A DNA stretch of 64,000 nucleotides from Candidatus Aramenus sulfurataquae (lineage in GTDB: Archaea; Thermoproteota; Thermoprotei_A; Sulfolobales; Sulfolobaceae). The notes below the pieces were generated by a model. That model saw only the letters and a program-made list of their open reading frames with translations, was not told the DNA's origin and ran no database searches. Positions 8,467-17,752 of this stretch are shown one piece after another. A program made the position numbers and the translations under genes. The stretch is taken from assembly GCA_000565255.1 (NCBI GenBank), contig ASRH01000002.1, forward strand, positions 62,001-126,000, in the 5' to 3' direction. The stretch's first letter is position 1; each line of letters starts with the position of its first letter.

Positions 8467-10403
8467 TCTCTCCTTCTGGTTGTGGAGTATTTGGCGTCCT
8501 GAGGAAGCCGAACGCCCCCAAGGTAGAGGGCAAGAAAGTAGTGGAAGCAATAGACCTAGTGAGGTTCAGGGGTAGCGATAAGGGGGCTGGCTTTGCCGTC
8601 TTCAACCTCAGGGAAGGCAACACGTACGTGGTTAAGGTGTTTTACGATGGAGACAAGGAGGAGCTAAAGAGGATCTTGGAAGACAACGGGATTAAGGTTG
8701 TTGGAGAATCTGCCACCTATGGTGAGCTCTGCGACTGCAAGTTCGAGATAACCTTAGGGAACATAGTGCAGTTGAAGAAGCTAACGAGGAACTTGAACGA
8801 AACCCTTTGGGAAAAGAGGAAGGGAAGGGTCTACAGCGTCGGGAAGGGGTTGGATGTCTTCAAGGGAGTTGGGTACCCCAAGGACATAGCCAACGCGTAT
8901 GATGTGGAGAAGTACTCTGGGGATATGTGGTTAGCCCACACGAGGCAACCCACGAACTCCCCCGGTCACTTCCCCTACTGGTCTCACCCCTTCTCCACCT
9001 TTGACGTAGCCATCGTCCATAACGGTGACGTGAGCTCCTTCGGGGCCAACGTGGAGTTCCTGACCTCGAGGGGTTGGGGGGGCTTTGTGGGGACGGACAG
9101 CGAGGTAATGGCGTTCCTCTTTGAGGAACTAGTTTCAGAGGGTCTTTCCGTAGAAGAGGCAATGAAAGTGATGATGAACCCCTCTAGGAAGTCCGGACTA
9201 CTCTCGCCGGAGGAGGACTACATGTACCGCAACGCCAGACTTGACGGACCTTTTACCGCTATCATAGGCTACAACTCTGGGGACGACTTATACATGATAG
9301 GAATAGCAGACAGGTCGAAGTTTAGGCCAGTGATAATTGGAGAAGACGAGTACTATTACTACGTAGCGAGCGAGGAGAGCCAAATAAGGCTGTTGAGCAA
9401 GAACGCAAGGGTCTGGACCCTATCTCCCGGGTCTTACTTTATAGTATCACTGAAGAGGGGAGTTATAAGTTACGGGAGGACTGTGGAGGAGCTTGAGAGC
9501 TTCTCTCCTCCTCCCACATTTACGACGAGCGACTACGACATAGATGCTTCCAAGGTTGGATACAAGGACCTTAATAAGGAGATAATGAAAGTGGACAAGA
9601 AAGAGGTAAATGTGATAAACGTAATGTCGCACAGGTTCATAGGCATCTCCTTCCCTAGGACTGGGAAGATCGTGAGGCTCTATGGCGTTGTGGGAAACGT
9701 GTTGGCCAACTTAAACGAGAACAACGAGTTCTACGTCTACGGTAACGTGGCAGACGATTGTTGCGACACCATGCATGGAGGCAAAGTGGTCATCTTCGGG
9801 GACGCTAGGGACGTCCTAGGTCAAGCCCTCCAGGGCGGAAAGGTGTTCGTAAAGGGCAACGCGGGAAACAGGGTTGGGATACAGATGAGGGAGTACCAGA
9901 ACAAAAGACCTTACCTGCTCATTGGTGGCAGGGTGGACGACTACTTAGGCGAGTACATGGCTGGCGGAGTGATCGTGGTGTTCAACAACACCAAATCCTC
10001 GCCAACTGGGAACTACGTGGGTAGCGGAATGGTAGGAGGCAGGATATACGTCCGGGGGAGGCTAGACCCAGGGAGGCTAGGCCTACAGCCAAATAAGGTG
10101 GAAGTAATAAAGTTACTTAAGGCGTTAATGTTGGACAACTTGATAACAGAAAAAGAGATTGATGAGCTAAGAGACCTACCTTACATTGAACTAATGGATA
10201 GGCTCCAGGGCGATGCTAAGAGGTTTGCCAAGAAGATGTTCGAGGAAAAGGTCGGCATCCCCACCTACGAGTACAGGGAACTTACGGAGGAAGAAGTAAA
10301 GGAACTGCTGCCCGTGGTGTCTGAGTACGACAGAGACCTAGGGACGAAATACGTTGATTTCTTGGGCGAAAGGTTCACCGTAGTGAGGCCCAGGAAGGAC
10401 TAA
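8463..10403 (+). CDS. Glutamate synthase glutaminase (class II amidotransferase) fused to GXGXG domain
   Basis: Supplies ammonia from glutamine to the FMN subunit. Cys7, in [13 protein letters not shown], is the likely nucleophile, so a 6-residue propeptide must be removed for class II chemistry. Further glutaminase motifs are [13 protein letters not shown] and [12 protein letters not shown]. From ~residue 400 the GXGXG beta-helix domain follows, with repeated glycine patterns ([45 protein letters not shown]). In bacterial GltB the order is glutaminase, central, FMN, GXGXG in one chain. Here the central and FMN parts are in a separate upstream gene, with a 4-base overlap between the two. Confidence 0.9.
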   Translation: MISPSGCGVFGVLRKPNAPKVEGKKVVEAIDLVRFRGSDKGAGFAVFNLREGNTYVVKVFYDGDKEELKRILEDNGIKVVGESATYGELCDCKFEITLGNIVQLKKLTRNLNETLWEKRKGRVYSVGKGLDVFKGVGYPKDIANAYDVEKYSGDMWLAHTRQPTNSPGHFPYWSHPFSTFDVAIVHNGDVSSFGANVEFLTSRGWGGFVGTDSEVMAFLFEELVSEGLSVEEAMKVMMNPSRKSGLLSPEEDYMYRNARLDGPFTAIIGYNSGDDLYMIGIADRSKFRPVIIGEDEYYYYVASEESQIRLLSKNARVWTLSPGSYFIVSLKRGVISYGRTVEELESFSPPPTFTTSDYDIDASKVGYKDLNKEIMKVDKKEVNVINVMSHRFIGISFPRTGKIVRLYGVVGNVLANLNENNEFYVYGNVADDCCDTMHGGKVVIFGDARDVLGQALQGGKVFVKGNAGNRVGIQMREYQNKRPYLLIGGRVDDYLGEYMAGGVIVVFNNTKSSPTGNYVGSGMVGGRIYVRGRLDPGRLGLQPNKVEVIKLLKALMLDNLITEKEIDELRDLPYIELMDRLQGDAKRFAKKMFEEKVGIPTYEYRELTEEEVKELLPVVSEYDRDLGTKYVDFLGERFTVVRPRKD

Positions 10404-10519
10404 GACTTTTTAGATACGTTAAATGAAGACACGCAGTTTTCCTTGAGTACCTAATAAGGAGGTTCGCTTTCTTGCGTTTCACGTCTTAAGAGAACTCAAC
10501 ATGTAGAATGAGAGTTTAG

Positions 10520-10539
10520 CCTCGCCCCAAAGGGCGAGG
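10520..10539. other. Perfect 8-bp GC-rich hairpin between gltB pair and tRNA-Arg
   Basis: CCTCGCCC, loop CAAA, GGGCGAGG. It lies 116 bases after the glutamate synthase stop and 18 bases beyond the 3' end of the minus-strand tRNA-Arg. It may be a bidirectional terminator. Similar GC hairpins also sit at the ends of IS200/IS605-family elements, but no transposase remnant is visible here. Confidence 0.5.
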
Positions 10540-10557
10540 ATTTGGCTGTCCAAAACA

Positions 10558-10644
10558 CGGACCCGCCGGGATTCGAACCCGGGACCCTCGGCTTTCTTCG
10601 CCGGTTAGAAGGCCGGCGCTCTGTCCTGGCTGAGCTACGGGTCC
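10558..10644 (-). tRNA. tRNA-Arg (anticodon TCT) with a 12-nt intron
   Basis: An 87-nt gene. The acceptor stem is GGACCCG/CGGGTCC with discriminator G. The D arm is GCTC...GAGC with the arginine identity base A20 (CCAGGACA). The anticodon stem begins CCGGC and is followed by C-T-TCT-A. The sequence only folds as a standard tRNA if 12 bases after position 37 (accggcgaagaa) are removed. That leaves 75 nt, with stem 3' side GCCGA and T arm CCGGG-TTCGAAT-CCCGG. Intron at 37/38 is the canonical archaeal position. The intron pairs with flanking exon (CGGC...GCCG), as expected for a bulge-helix-bulge. The outermost anticodon pair is C-A. Confidence 0.85.
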
Positions 10645-10694
10645 ACACAATATCATGGCTCCTAGCTAAAATAAGGTTAACTCTTTCCTAGTTT

Positions 10695-11027
10695 TCACTC
10701 GTACTCTCTCCAGACCTTTCCGCACTTAGTGCACTTGTAGAACCTTGTGGCAGGCTCGTCGGCGCTTCTCGTTTGCAGGATCCAAAAATACGCCTCATCG
10801 TTCTTGCAACTTGGACAAGAAACACCTCTAATTATCTGGGTTCCAGCGGGCATTGGTACGTCCTCTAGCACAAGTGTCTTTTCCTTTTCGCTGTGCTTTA
10901 TCTTGGTAGTTATCTTAGCCGTCTCCTTAGCCTCCTCCTCGTAACCGCATTTGACGCACTTGTACACGGATCTCCCGTTAGACTTACGGGGTACCATCAT
11001 GGAATTACACTTTGGGCAGAACTTCAT
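10695..11027 (-). CDS. tfs: Transcription cleavage factor TFS
   Basis: A 110-residue archaeal TFIIS/RPB9-like factor that stimulates RNA cleavage by backtracked RNA polymerase. The N-terminal zinc ribbon uses CPKC and CVKC. The C-terminal ribbon uses CPSC (~72) and CTKC (~100), and the catalytic acidic tip is SADEP in RSADEPATRFYKC. Length and both ribbons are complete, unlike the inactive paralogues some Sulfolobales carry. It ends the minus-strand block Dph2-Csl4-RpoL-unknown-TFS. Confidence 0.95.
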   Translation of the reverse strand: MKFCPKCNSMMVPRKSNGRSVYKCVKCGYEEEAKETAKITTKIKHSEKEKTLVLEDVPMPAGTQIIRGVSCPSCKNDEAYFWILQTRSADEPATRFYKCTKCGKVWREYE

Positions 11028-11054
11028 GAAAGGTCACCGGCACAATAGAGTAAC

Positions 11055-11312
11055 TTACGTCAAGGCTTTATTTATTTTTTCCGTTAGTTTGTCTAGAATC
11101 ATTTTGCACACTTCTTCCAGTTCTCCCTTGTACTCCACTCCAACTCCAAAGTTACTAGCATTTATTTCCTCCTTTAGCCTTCCTAGCCTACTTAACGCTT
11201 CTTGCACGTCCTTTCCCAGCACGAAGTGCTCCAGAAAGTGTCCCCTGAAGACGCAAATGCAGGAAAACTTGTCATTACTTAAAAGGATACCTATCCTTGT
11301 CTCCCTTTTCAT
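11055..11312 (-). CDS. Small conserved hypothetical protein in the rpoL-TFS operon
   Basis: An 85-residue protein with no motif I recognise. It starts inside the rpoL stop region (4-base overlap) and is followed 27 bases later by TFS, so it is co-transcribed and probably translated with them. Predicted pattern is beta-beta (residues 5-30) then two long helices rich in lysine and glutamate (EEINASN, LEEVCKMILDKLTEK). It has three cysteines, none in a metal-binding spacing. A role near RNA polymerase or RNA handling is only guilt by association. Confidence 0.65.
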   Translation of the reverse strand: MKRETRIGILLSNDKFSCICVFRGHFLEHFVLGKDVQEALSRLGRLKEEINASNFGVGVEYKGELEEVCKMILDKLTEKINKALT

Positions 11313-11581
11313 ATTGTCCTTATCTCTTGGTCAAACTTGGCTGAGGTTTCCTTGGCCTTCTCTATGGCGTTTATTATGGCTTCCTTGGGCTCTATTGAGC
11401 CATCAGTCATTACCTTTAGTATTATTGAGTCTACTAGTGGATGCGGCTGGTAATAGGAAGCAAAGGTAACTCCCCTTACTCTCCTCAAGTACCCCGCGAC
11501 CAAGTTGCCTAGAGTGTGATCCTCTCCCTTGATTTCAATCTCCATGTAGGTGTTTGAGGACTTAATTACCCTGATTTCCAA
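11309..11581 (-). CDS. rpoL: DNA-directed RNA polymerase subunit L (Rpo11)
   Basis: A 90-residue assembly subunit of archaeal RNA polymerase that pairs with subunit D. The family signature is present: [10 protein letters not shown] and [15 protein letters not shown], with the typical C-terminal helix. It overlaps the csl4 3' end by 20 bases and the downstream small gene by 4, forming a compact minus-strand operon. Confidence 0.95.
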   Translation of the reverse strand: MEIRVIKSSNTYMEIEIKGEDHTLGNLVAGYLRRVRGVTFASYYQPHPLVDSIILKVMTDGSIEPKEAIINAIEKAKETSAKFDQEIRTI

Positions 11582-12140
11582 CTTTCTTCACCATGTAGTT
11601 CCCGAGTTTCCTCCTCTCTATATTTCCACAGTTAGGACACCTTAAATGCTCATCGTCCTGCTTTACAAGAACTGTACCGCATATGGAGCACTGGGCGTAC
11701 ACTACCCCAAGGTCCTTTCCTTTTATGGTCAACGATAAGGGTATGTAGTAAGTCATGGGCTTTGCCCTTATGATGTCTCCAGCTTTCACGTAGTCGGTGA
11801 TCTTCTCTATGAACTTGTTGGAGATTTGGGAAACGTGGAGGAACCCAGACAGTGAGGGGCTAATGAACTTCTCCTCCACGCTGCTTATTGACACCATCAC
11901 TGAGTCCTCTCTTACCCCCATTACGACGCCGTACACGTACCTGGCCTTCTTTAGGGTAGAGAGGAGGGGTTTTTTCAGCGTTAGGACGTTGCTCCGCCTG
12001 TTTATCATGTCGTAGAACACCTTACCGAGGGCTGAGGACCTCACCTGTCCGTCGACCTCATAGGTATTCTCGCCAGGGGTGAACTCCTCGATTACAGCTA
12101 GCTCATCGCCTGGAAACACAAACTCGTTCTGCTTCCTCAT
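11562..12140 (-). CDS. csl4: Exosome subunit Csl4
   Basis: RNA-binding cap subunit of the archaeal exosome. The protein is 192 residues when started at the ATG at 12140 ([14 protein letters not shown]). Frame continues upstream to 12257 but that part lies inside dph2 and gives an unlikely N-terminus. It has an N-terminal Csl4 domain, an S1 domain in the middle ([26 protein letters not shown]), and a C-terminal zinc ribbon (CSICGTVL and CPNCGN). It starts 2 bases after the dph2 stop. Confidence 0.9.
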   Translation of the reverse strand: MRKQNEFVFPGDELAVIEEFTPGENTYEVDGQVRSSALGKVFYDMINRRSNVLTLKKPLLSTLKKARYVYGVVMGVREDSVMVSISSVEEKFISPSLSGFLHVSQISNKFIEKITDYVKAGDIIRAKPMTYYIPLSLTIKGKDLGVVYAQCSICGTVLVKQDDEHLRCPNCGNIERRKLGNYMVKKVGNQGN

Positions 12141-12142
12141 TT

Positions 12143-13138
12143 TCACCACGGAAATATATATGGTTCTAACTTGTTTAATATTATCATTTTCGCTTCCCCA
12201 GGAGTTAGGACGGGTTTCTCGTAATTGTACAAGTCGTCTATGGGCAGTCTGGGACACGAGGTGACTACGTATGCATCTATGTTGCTCCTGTCTATGTTCC
12301 TCAGCACATCCACGTTTAGTACCTTGTTGGTTACCACGTACACCGTGTTGCCCATCTCTCTGAGCCTCTTCTCAAGGTACTTCACCATTAAAGGTCTGTT
12401 TTGTCCCACCTTTACGCCTTGAATTATCACCCAGGTTCTAGCGTCCATTGCCTTCATTATCTTGGAATACCTCACCCTCAGGATCCTGTTTACCTCTTGG
12501 GTTAAGTCCTCGACCTTATTAGTATATGGGTCAAGCTTCAACGTGGGCTTTAAGGTTGAAAGACCAAGGCCTAAGGCGTGAAAAACGCCCCCGGAGACGT
12601 TTACGTAGACGTCTGCCTCTACGTTAGCGGCCTTGTAGTCACATCCTAGTATTTGTCCAGGGTGCATGAAAGGGCTTGAAGGGTTACCTATTACAACTTC
12701 AAATCCATCTAACTTGTGCCTTATTTTATCGAGGAGCTTATAGTGCTGTACGGTGGAGGTTAGGGAGACCTTTTTTGCCCCATATTCCCTAAGCTTGTTT
12801 TTCAACTGTTTTACAGCCTCCTCGTTAACGTCTAGGTTGCTTTCCGCCTCAACGAAAAGGGTGGGGAACTTCGGGTAGTACCACGTGTAGGGGGTGTGGC
12901 CAAAGTGTACTATTAAATCTACTCCAACTATCTTTGCTTCGTCTTCAGCTATATCACAAGCCCCCCAGCTTGGTTCTCCGGAGATAACGAACTCGACCTC
13001 TGGGAGCCTTCTATTTAAGGAGTCTACGACTTCAGTGGAGAAGGGCTTAAGGCCCTCCGGAAACTGAAGGAGTACCCTTTTGACATTTCTTTTCCGGATC
13101 TCTTGCACTATTCTCTCGTAGTCAAAAAAATAACTCAC
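12143..13138 (-). CDS. dph2: Diphthamide biosynthesis enzyme Dph2 (3-amino-3-carboxypropyl transferase)
   Basis: Non-canonical radical-SAM enzyme that transfers an aminocarboxypropyl group from S-adenosylmethionine to the target histidine of elongation factor 2. Three widely spaced cysteines hold the 4Fe-4S cluster and all are present: Cys61 (WGACDIAED), Cys166 (ILGCDYKAA) and Cys295 (TSCPRLPID). At 331 residues it has the archaeal homodimeric length. It starts within the last codons of L10e (4-base overlap), so the translation-factor modification gene is coupled to a ribosomal protein gene. Confidence 0.95.
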   Translation of the reverse strand: MSYFFDYERIVQEIRKRNVKRVLLQFPEGLKPFSTEVVDSLNRRLPEVEFVISGEPSWGACDIAEDEAKIVGVDLIVHFGHTPYTWYYPKFPTLFVEAESNLDVNEEAVKQLKNKLREYGAKKVSLTSTVQHYKLLDKIRHKLDGFEVVIGNPSSPFMHPGQILGCDYKAANVEADVYVNVSGGVFHALGLGLSTLKPTLKLDPYTNKVEDLTQEVNRILRVRYSKIMKAMDARTWVIIQGVKVGQNRPLMVKYLEKRLREMGNTVYVVTNKVLNVDVLRNIDRSNIDAYVVTSCPRLPIDDLYNYEKPVLTPGEAKMIILNKLEPYIFPW

Positions 13139-13680
13139 TGGGTTTGTGCACCCGTGTTTTGTTGAGCTTTTTGTATGGGCTCTACGACTATTTGAGTGTC
13201 AAGAGGGAGTTTAGACATGGCTACCTTGAACGCCTTCTTTGCGGCCTCTAAGTGTTCCTTTTTCACCTTGGCTAGCATTAATGTCTCTCCCAACTTCTCG
13301 ATCCTAACAGCTGTCCCAATGGGCTTTCCAAAGGACAGCCTCATGCCGTCCTGTAGCCTGTCCGCTCCTGCGAAGGCCATCATCTTGTTCTCCCTGATTA
13401 CATGATGTGGGTACTTAAGTACCCACACGAAGAAGTCGGTCTCGTTCCCTACTGCCTTGGAGATCTGCTTAAGCACAATTACCCTAGCCGCTTCCAGCGC
13501 GTTGTGCCTTATCTGGCCAACCTGCTTAGTCACGAGCTTTACCACGTAATCGTATTCCTTATTTGGGTCGCCCATTGTGAACTTGGTTATCTTTGGTCCA
13601 GGGACTCCGGGTATGTACTCCTTTCTAGTATAGGGCGGTCCAGAGAAGTGCCTATAGCACCTTCCAGGTCTTAGTGGCAT
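13135..13680 (-). CDS. rpl10e: Ribosomal protein L10e (uL16)
   Basis: A 181-residue large-subunit ribosomal protein. It starts with the family N-terminus [20 protein letters not shown] and contains [18 protein letters not shown]. The start ATG lies 27 bases from the centre of a TATA-like box on the minus strand (13702-13712), which indicates a leaderless transcript. The C-terminal ~15 residues ([12 protein letters not shown]) are a polar tail. First gene of the L10e-Dph2-Csl4-RpoL-TFS run. Confidence 0.97.
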   Translation of the reverse strand: MPLRPGRCYRHFSGPPYTRKEYIPGVPGPKITKFTMGDPNKEYDYVVKLVTKQVGQIRHNALEAARVIVLKQISKAVGNETDFFVWVLKYPHHVIRENKMMAFAGADRLQDGMRLSFGKPIGTAVRIEKLGETLMLAKVKKEHLEAAKKAFKVAMSKLPLDTQIVVEPIQKAQQNTGAQTQ

Positions 13681-13715
13681 AATGAAGTGTTAGTCCGGGA
13701 GTATTTAAAATTTGG

Positions 13716-13760
13716 TTGTCAGGGGACCTTAGTTCTAACTTGCGCGGGACTTTGTCAGGG
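13716..13760 (-). promoter_or_regulatory. 9-bp direct repeat upstream of the L10e TATA box
   Basis: CCCTGACAA occurs twice on the minus strand, at 13760-13752 and 13724-13716, spaced 36 bases. The proximal copy directly precedes the BRE/TATA region of the L10e gene. A partial 22-bp palindrome (GTTCAC...TAGCTA...GTGAAC) lies at 13783-13804 across the pcc1 stop. These are candidate activator sites only; the short repeats could be chance. Confidence 0.3.
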
Positions 13761-13793
13761 ACAACATAGTTTCGAGGCGAGCGTTCACTATAG

Positions 13794-14087
13794 CTACTGT
13801 GAACTCCCTTTTTGTTTTACTCCTTTGCCCAAAGCGCCAGAGGCTACCCCTCCAATTACTTTTTCGACTAGCTCCATGTGGGACATTATCTCGTCTGCAG
13901 TGTTCCTTAAAGTTAGCAGGTCTTTAGGGGCGTTCACGTCCATCTCTAGTTCCACGGTAACCTTTCCAGCACCTTCCTTTACGCTTATTTTCATGGAGTT
14001 AGGTAGGTCGACGTTGTCTGGTAAAATAGCCTTTGCTATCTCCGTGGAGTTAGGGGAGACGTATTCTATCCTAATCCTTGATATCAA
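13794..14087 (-). CDS. pcc1: KEOPS complex subunit Pcc1
   Basis: A 97-residue member of the CTAG/Pcc1 family, the dimerising subunit of KEOPS, which makes the universal t6A tRNA modification. Typical features are an alternating beta-strand start (RIRIEYVSPNSTEIAKAILPD), the central VTVELEMDVNAPKDLLTLRN, and the helix ADEIMSHMELVEKV. TTG start, overlapping the upstream RecJ-like gene by 17 bases. The other KEOPS subunits are not in this window. Confidence 0.85.
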   Translation of the reverse strand: MISRIRIEYVSPNSTEIAKAILPDNVDLPNSMKISVKEGAGKVTVELEMDVNAPKDLLTLRNTADEIMSHMELVEKVIGGVASGALGKGVKQKGSSQ

Positions 14088-15090
14088 CCCTAATCAGCCC
14101 CTCCTCTGCCGATTCCAGAAAGTATTTAGAAGAGTAATATTCGTTCCCCAGCTTAATTACTACCGGCTTAACGGGTTTGCCCTCTACTTGTTGTGCTACG
14201 ATAGAGAGGAGCATGGGCGAAGGAAGGCTGGTCTCCACGACGTAGAATTTTCCCTTCTGGTATACTTGGCCCACGGTGAACCCCTTTGCCAGCCTCTCCC
14301 TTGTCTTCTCAACCAAGATTTCCAAGACGGAAGGAGTTAGGGCTAGTTGTATAAGTGCCTTACTGCCCACGTTGTCTAGGAAGAACGAGACTGCCATGGC
14401 CACCTCAGTCAAGTCGTAACCCATGTAGAATACCTTATCTGAGATAACGTCGTCTCTAGTTGCCTTCGGGTTGAGCTTCGTAACTAACATCATTATCCTG
14501 TAGAGCAGAGTGTTTAAGTGGGACTCATCAAGCTCCCCGAGCTTAGTGGTCTCGTCGAGACCTATCTCTTTCACGAGACTTATGGAGTTCTCCCTGCTAC
14601 CTGTTAATCCCTGGAGGTAGGGATCAATTGAGAGCATTAGCGACAGGAAGAGGGGAAGTTCGTTGTAGGAGGGTATCTTGAGGTTTTTCTCGAGGCTTAC
14701 TCCAAAGTCCTTAGCCATCTCCACTACTCCCAACTCCCACTCCGTAAGCCTCCTCCTCTCCAGCATTACGCTAGAATATACTCCAGCCAATATTGATGTT
14801 AGGTCGTCCTTGCTCAAGGGCAAAGTTGACGAGAAAGAGGAGTTGCCTATGTATACTTCCGCACCCCTATGGGATATCCACCTGTCCTTGCCCCTCTGTA
14901 TAAGCTTTGTCTCGCAGTTTTCAGTAAAGGAAATGAAGAAGTCCCCCTTAAAGTACTTCATTATAACCCCCGAAAACAGTATGGCGTCGGGAGTGTAAGG
15001 GATGCTTAAACAGAGGTCGCGTTCAGCGTAAAGGGATTCGATGAGCTTAAGGGCGTCCTGTGGGCTAGGGTCCTTTATAAAGTTCTCCAT
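14071..15090 (-). CDS. Probable RecJ/Cdc45-like (RecJdbh) replication protein
   Basis: A 339-residue protein without intact DHH catalytic motifs. The N-terminal part (AILFSGVIMKYFKG) recalls a degenerate DHH fold, and the C-terminal ~100 residues (ERLAKGFTVGQVYQKGKF, KPVVIKLGNEYY) fit a DHHA1-like subdomain. In Sulfolobus the Cdc45/RecJ-like protein that binds GINS in the replicative helicase is encoded close to the L10e/Csl4/RpoL block, as I recall. The context therefore supports the call more strongly than the sequence does. If right, it is a structural, not nucleolytic, partner of MCM-GINS. It overlaps pcc1 and the upstream membrane-protein gene. Confidence 0.55.
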   Translation of the reverse strand: MENFIKDPSPQDALKLIESLYAERDLCLSIPYTPDAILFSGVIMKYFKGDFFISFTENCETKLIQRGKDRWISHRGAEVYIGNSSFSSTLPLSKDDLTSILAGVYSSVMLERRRLTEWELGVVEMAKDFGVSLEKNLKIPSYNELPLFLSLMLSIDPYLQGLTGSRENSISLVKEIGLDETTKLGELDESHLNTLLYRIMMLVTKLNPKATRDDVISDKVFYMGYDLTEVAMAVSFFLDNVGSKALIQLALTPSVLEILVEKTRERLAKGFTVGQVYQKGKFYVVETSLPSPMLLSIVAQQVEGKPVKPVVIKLGNEYYSSKYFLESAEEGLIRVDIKD

Positions 15091-15997
15091 ATTTCTTAAT
15101 TTTATCTAGTTCGTTTTTAAGCTCATCAAGGTTGACTTCACCTATGAAGATAAAGCCCATTAAGAACTCCACAAAGCCTAGAATTGCAACGTCAATGACG
15201 TAGTGGGAAGGAAGGTAAAAGGAAAGTGCTATCTCTGAGACTCCAGCTGCACCGGGTATGGGGAACAGGAACGCAATGAAAAGCGTCATGTTTATTATCA
15301 AGTCTTCAAGGACGTTCGGCCTTATAAGATAAAAGGGCGACGACTGGACCAAGTAGCCTAAGGCAGTCAAAAAGTAAAAATATATTGAGCTCGTGAAGTC
15401 CATCCTGTCCTTCATGGCTTTTTTCCCTATCTCAAGGATGAAATGATATTTCTCGAAGCCAGCCAGCTTAATTATTATCTGCTCTATTTTCACTGCCTTG
15501 TTTGCGGTGAAGAAGACATATGTGATGCCGGAAAGCCAGCCAATCAAGTTTCCTACAGCGTAAAGGACGTATATTATCTCTATATAGATGTATTTCACGG
15601 GGATGAAGTAAAGGAGGGCAAGGAACATAGCTGTTCCAGTGGTCACGTCAAAGTAGCCCTCCAAGATTGAAAGCGAAAAAGCCCTAACCAAGTCTACCCC
15701 TTGCTTGTTGTAAATCAACGCCCTAGTCAACTCCTGTCCAACCCACCCAGGAATAAGGAGGCTTACTGCGTTACCCAATAGCCTCGCCTTAAACGCGTTG
15801 GAAAAGGACACCCCTACTAGTTTCCTATCCCTCAAGGCTATTACGGCAACTTGCCCCAAGTAAGAAAGGAGGAAAGCCAAGATTAACTGTGGGGACATCG
15901 TCCTTGTTATTTCGAGGACGTTTACTTTGAGGACTACTGTGTAGACTACAATTGCAAGGACTGGAAGTAGGACCGCTACGATATATTTCAGTTTCAC
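15065..15997 (-). CDS. Flippase-like integral membrane protein (LPG synthase TM/UPF0104 type)
   Basis: A 310-residue polytopic protein with about eight hydrophobic segments. It has features of the flippase-like family (PF03706): GNAVSLLIPGWVGQELTRAL in the first third and LFPIPGAAGVSEIAL near the C-terminus. Members move or modify lipids or lipid-linked sugars; the substrate is unknown here. A C-terminal charged helix (NLDELKNELDKIKKYGE) overlaps the RecJ-like start by 26 bases, so the two are coupled. Confidence 0.8.
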   Translation of the reverse strand: MKLKYIVAVLLPVLAIVVYTVVLKVNVLEITRTMSPQLILAFLLSYLGQVAVIALRDRKLVGVSFSNAFKARLLGNAVSLLIPGWVGQELTRALIYNKQGVDLVRAFSLSILEGYFDVTTGTAMFLALLYFIPVKYIYIEIIYVLYAVGNLIGWLSGITYVFFTANKAVKIEQIIIKLAGFEKYHFILEIGKKAMKDRMDFTSSIYFYFLTALGYLVQSSPFYLIRPNVLEDLIINMTLFIAFLFPIPGAAGVSEIALSFYLPSHYVIDVAILGFVEFLMGFIFIGEVNLDELKNELDKIKKYGELYKGP

Positions 15998-16003
15998 AAT
16001 TAT

Positions 16004-16873
16004 TTACTTAGTGGTTTTCTTATAACACTTTTCTCCATAACAGAGGAGTACTCCATCGTTTACCTTGTAGACCTCCACCTCCCTTGAACTGTACGTCAAT
16101 GTGCCTTGAACTCTAGGATACCTGAAGAGTCCGCAAGAAGTGAACTTGTAGTTGAGGTATCTGTACTCGTGGAGGGAGCACGCCTCGCACTTGGGGTTCC
16201 TGCTCATCTTTACCCTCTCCATCGACAAGTTGGACATGTCAAGGATTATCATTTCGTCGTCCTCTTTTCCTCTTAAGTAGTTGATGAGGAGTTGTATTTG
16301 TACGGAAGCTATGGCATCTACAGTAGCTATGGTGGTGCCAATGGTCTCGCAGGCGTTGGGGGAGTCCACTGGCTCCAAGAAGCACGAGAGGCAGGCCGTT
16401 TTCCCAGGGACGACCAGCTTGGCAGAAGCGTACTCTCCTCCGACCCCTGCGTATATGAGGGGTACGTTGTTTTTAACGCACGCGTCGTTTAGGATCAGCC
16501 TGTAGTTTACGTTGTCTAACGCGTCGAATACTACGTCTTTGCCCCTGACCAGCTCCTCTACGTTCTCCGCGTCAACTACGTCTACTACCGCGTTTACCTT
16601 AACCTCCCTGTTTACCTTGGACAAGTAGTCCTTGCACGCTAAGGCCTTTGGTCTCATTACGTCCTCCTCGGTGAACATCCTTGTTCTGTGTAGATTAGAA
16701 AGCTCTACAACGTCTGCGTCAACCACAGTTATCTCCTTTATCCCAAGCCTTACCAACATGTCCGAGAGAGTACTGCCTAAAGCGCCGCATCCCACAACAA
16801 GGACCTTAAGGGACGAAATCCTCTGTTGCAATTCTAAACCAAGGGCCAGTAGCTGCCTAGAGTAACGTTCCAT
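16004..16873 (-). CDS. E1-like/MoeB-UbaA family adenylyltransferase
   Basis: ThiF-family enzyme that adenylates the C-terminal glycine of a small beta-grasp protein, for sulfur transfer (MoaD, Urm1-like) or archaeal protein conjugation. N-terminal nucleotide-binding motif [13 protein letters not shown] (~25-37), then [14 protein letters not shown] and DALDNVNYR. Two CxxC zinc pairs (CLSCF and CEACS), and Cys in SPNACETIG at the usual thioester-cysteine region. The final ~60 residues are an extra domain with CYGEKCYK. Divergent from the aromatic cluster, separated by 63 bases carrying an AT-rich TATA-like block (gcttaaaaaata). Confidence 0.85.
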   Translation of the reverse strand: MERYSRQLLALGLELQQRISSLKVLVVGCGALGSTLSDMLVRLGIKEITVVDADVVELSNLHRTRMFTEEDVMRPKALACKDYLSKVNREVKVNAVVDVVDAENVEELVRGKDVVFDALDNVNYRLILNDACVKNNVPLIYAGVGGEYASAKLVVPGKTACLSCFLEPVDSPNACETIGTTIATVDAIASVQIQLLINYLRGKEDDEMIILDMSNLSMERVKMSRNPKCEACSLHEYRYLNYKFTSCGLFRYPRVQGTLTYSSREVEVYKVNDGVLLCYGEKCYKKTTK

Positions 16874-16936
16874 GAGAAATAATGAAAGCTTAAAAAATAA
16901 GAGTTATTCTATACCTAGAAGTAGAGTGCAACACCA

Positions 16937-17752
16937 ATGGGTGGAAGTGATGGAACTCCAATATCAATAGAGGAATTAAACAAGTTAAGGGAAAAGGCAG
17001 AGAGGGCAAGGAAGAACGTCATTAGGATGCAGTTCTACGACCAATCTCTACATGTAGGTTCCTCGTTAAGTAGCATAGAGATACTCACTACCCTTCTCTT
17101 CAAGTACATAAGGGATGGGAAGGACCCAGTAAACAGGGACTGGTTAATACTTAGCAAGGGACACGCTGCTCCCGCCCTGTACGCTGTCCTCCACGAGAAG
17201 GGCTTAATCCCAGAGGAGGAGCTATGGAAGATACAGAGCATAAACGGCCTTCTCCAGGGGCACCCTGAGATCTTCATCCCTGGAGTGGACATGTCGACGG
17301 GTAGTTTAGGGCAAGGGCTAAGCTTCGGCGTTGGCGTCGCTACTGGTATAAAGATGGCTAAGGGCACTGGAAGAGTGTTCGTAATAATGGGGGACGGGGA
17401 GCAGGACGAAGGAGAGATCTGGGAGGCAATGACGCATGCAGTTGCGAGGAAGCTTGACAACATAGTTGCGTTCATAGAGCTAAACGGTTACCAGTTGGAC
17501 GCTTCGACGGAGGAAGTGAAGCCAAAGGGGTACCTCAAGGACGTATGGAAGGCAGTGGGGTGGGAGGTCTTCTCGTGCGATGGGCACGACATACTGAGCT
17601 TAGTGAACACAGTTGAAGAAGCTCTTAAGGCAAGGAAACCCGTGGTAATATTCGCCAAAACGCTTAGAGGTAAGGGCTTCACGCCCATAGAGAACACCAA
17701 GAAGCAGAGGGCGAGTCCTGATGTTGCAAGGGAGTTCCTTATCAATTCGTGA
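16937..17752 (+). CDS. Transketolase, N-terminal (thiamine diphosphate-binding) subunit
   Basis: First half of a split transketolase, which supplies erythrose-4-phosphate to the aromatic pathway encoded downstream. Motifs are [25 protein letters not shown], and the ThDP motif [13 protein letters not shown] with the closing N. At 271 residues it has the normal archaeal split-subunit length. First gene of a ten-gene run. The next gene starts 32 bases before its stop, so the two subunits are translated together. Confidence 0.95.
   Translation: MGGSDGTPISIEELNKLREKAERARKNVIRMQFYDQSLHVGSSLSSIEILTTLLFKYIRDGKDPVNRDWLILSKGHAAPALYAVLHEKGLIPEEELWKIQSINGLLQGHPEIFIPGVDMSTGSLGQGLSFGVGVATGIKMAKGTGRVFVIMGDGEQDEGEIWEAMTHAVARKLDNIVAFIELNGYQLDASTEEVKPKGYLKDVWKAVGWEVFSCDGHDILSLVNTVEEALKARKPVVIFAKTLRGKGFTPIENTKKQRASPDVAREFLINS

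Noticed and set aside
12141-12257. Upstream extension of the csl4 frame to 12257
   Set aside because: It lies wholly within dph2, gives an N-terminus unlike Csl4, and the ATG at 12140 gives the normal family start.
13714-13793. Possible C/D-box small RNA upstream of L10e (two CTGA boxes on the minus strand)
   Set aside because: No RTGATGA C box at the needed distance; the CTGA motifs are explained as a short direct repeat.
13687-14340. Long plus-strand open frame opposite pcc1 and the RecJ-like gene
   Set aside because: Shadow of well-supported minus-strand genes; translation has no family signature and begins in the L10e promoter.
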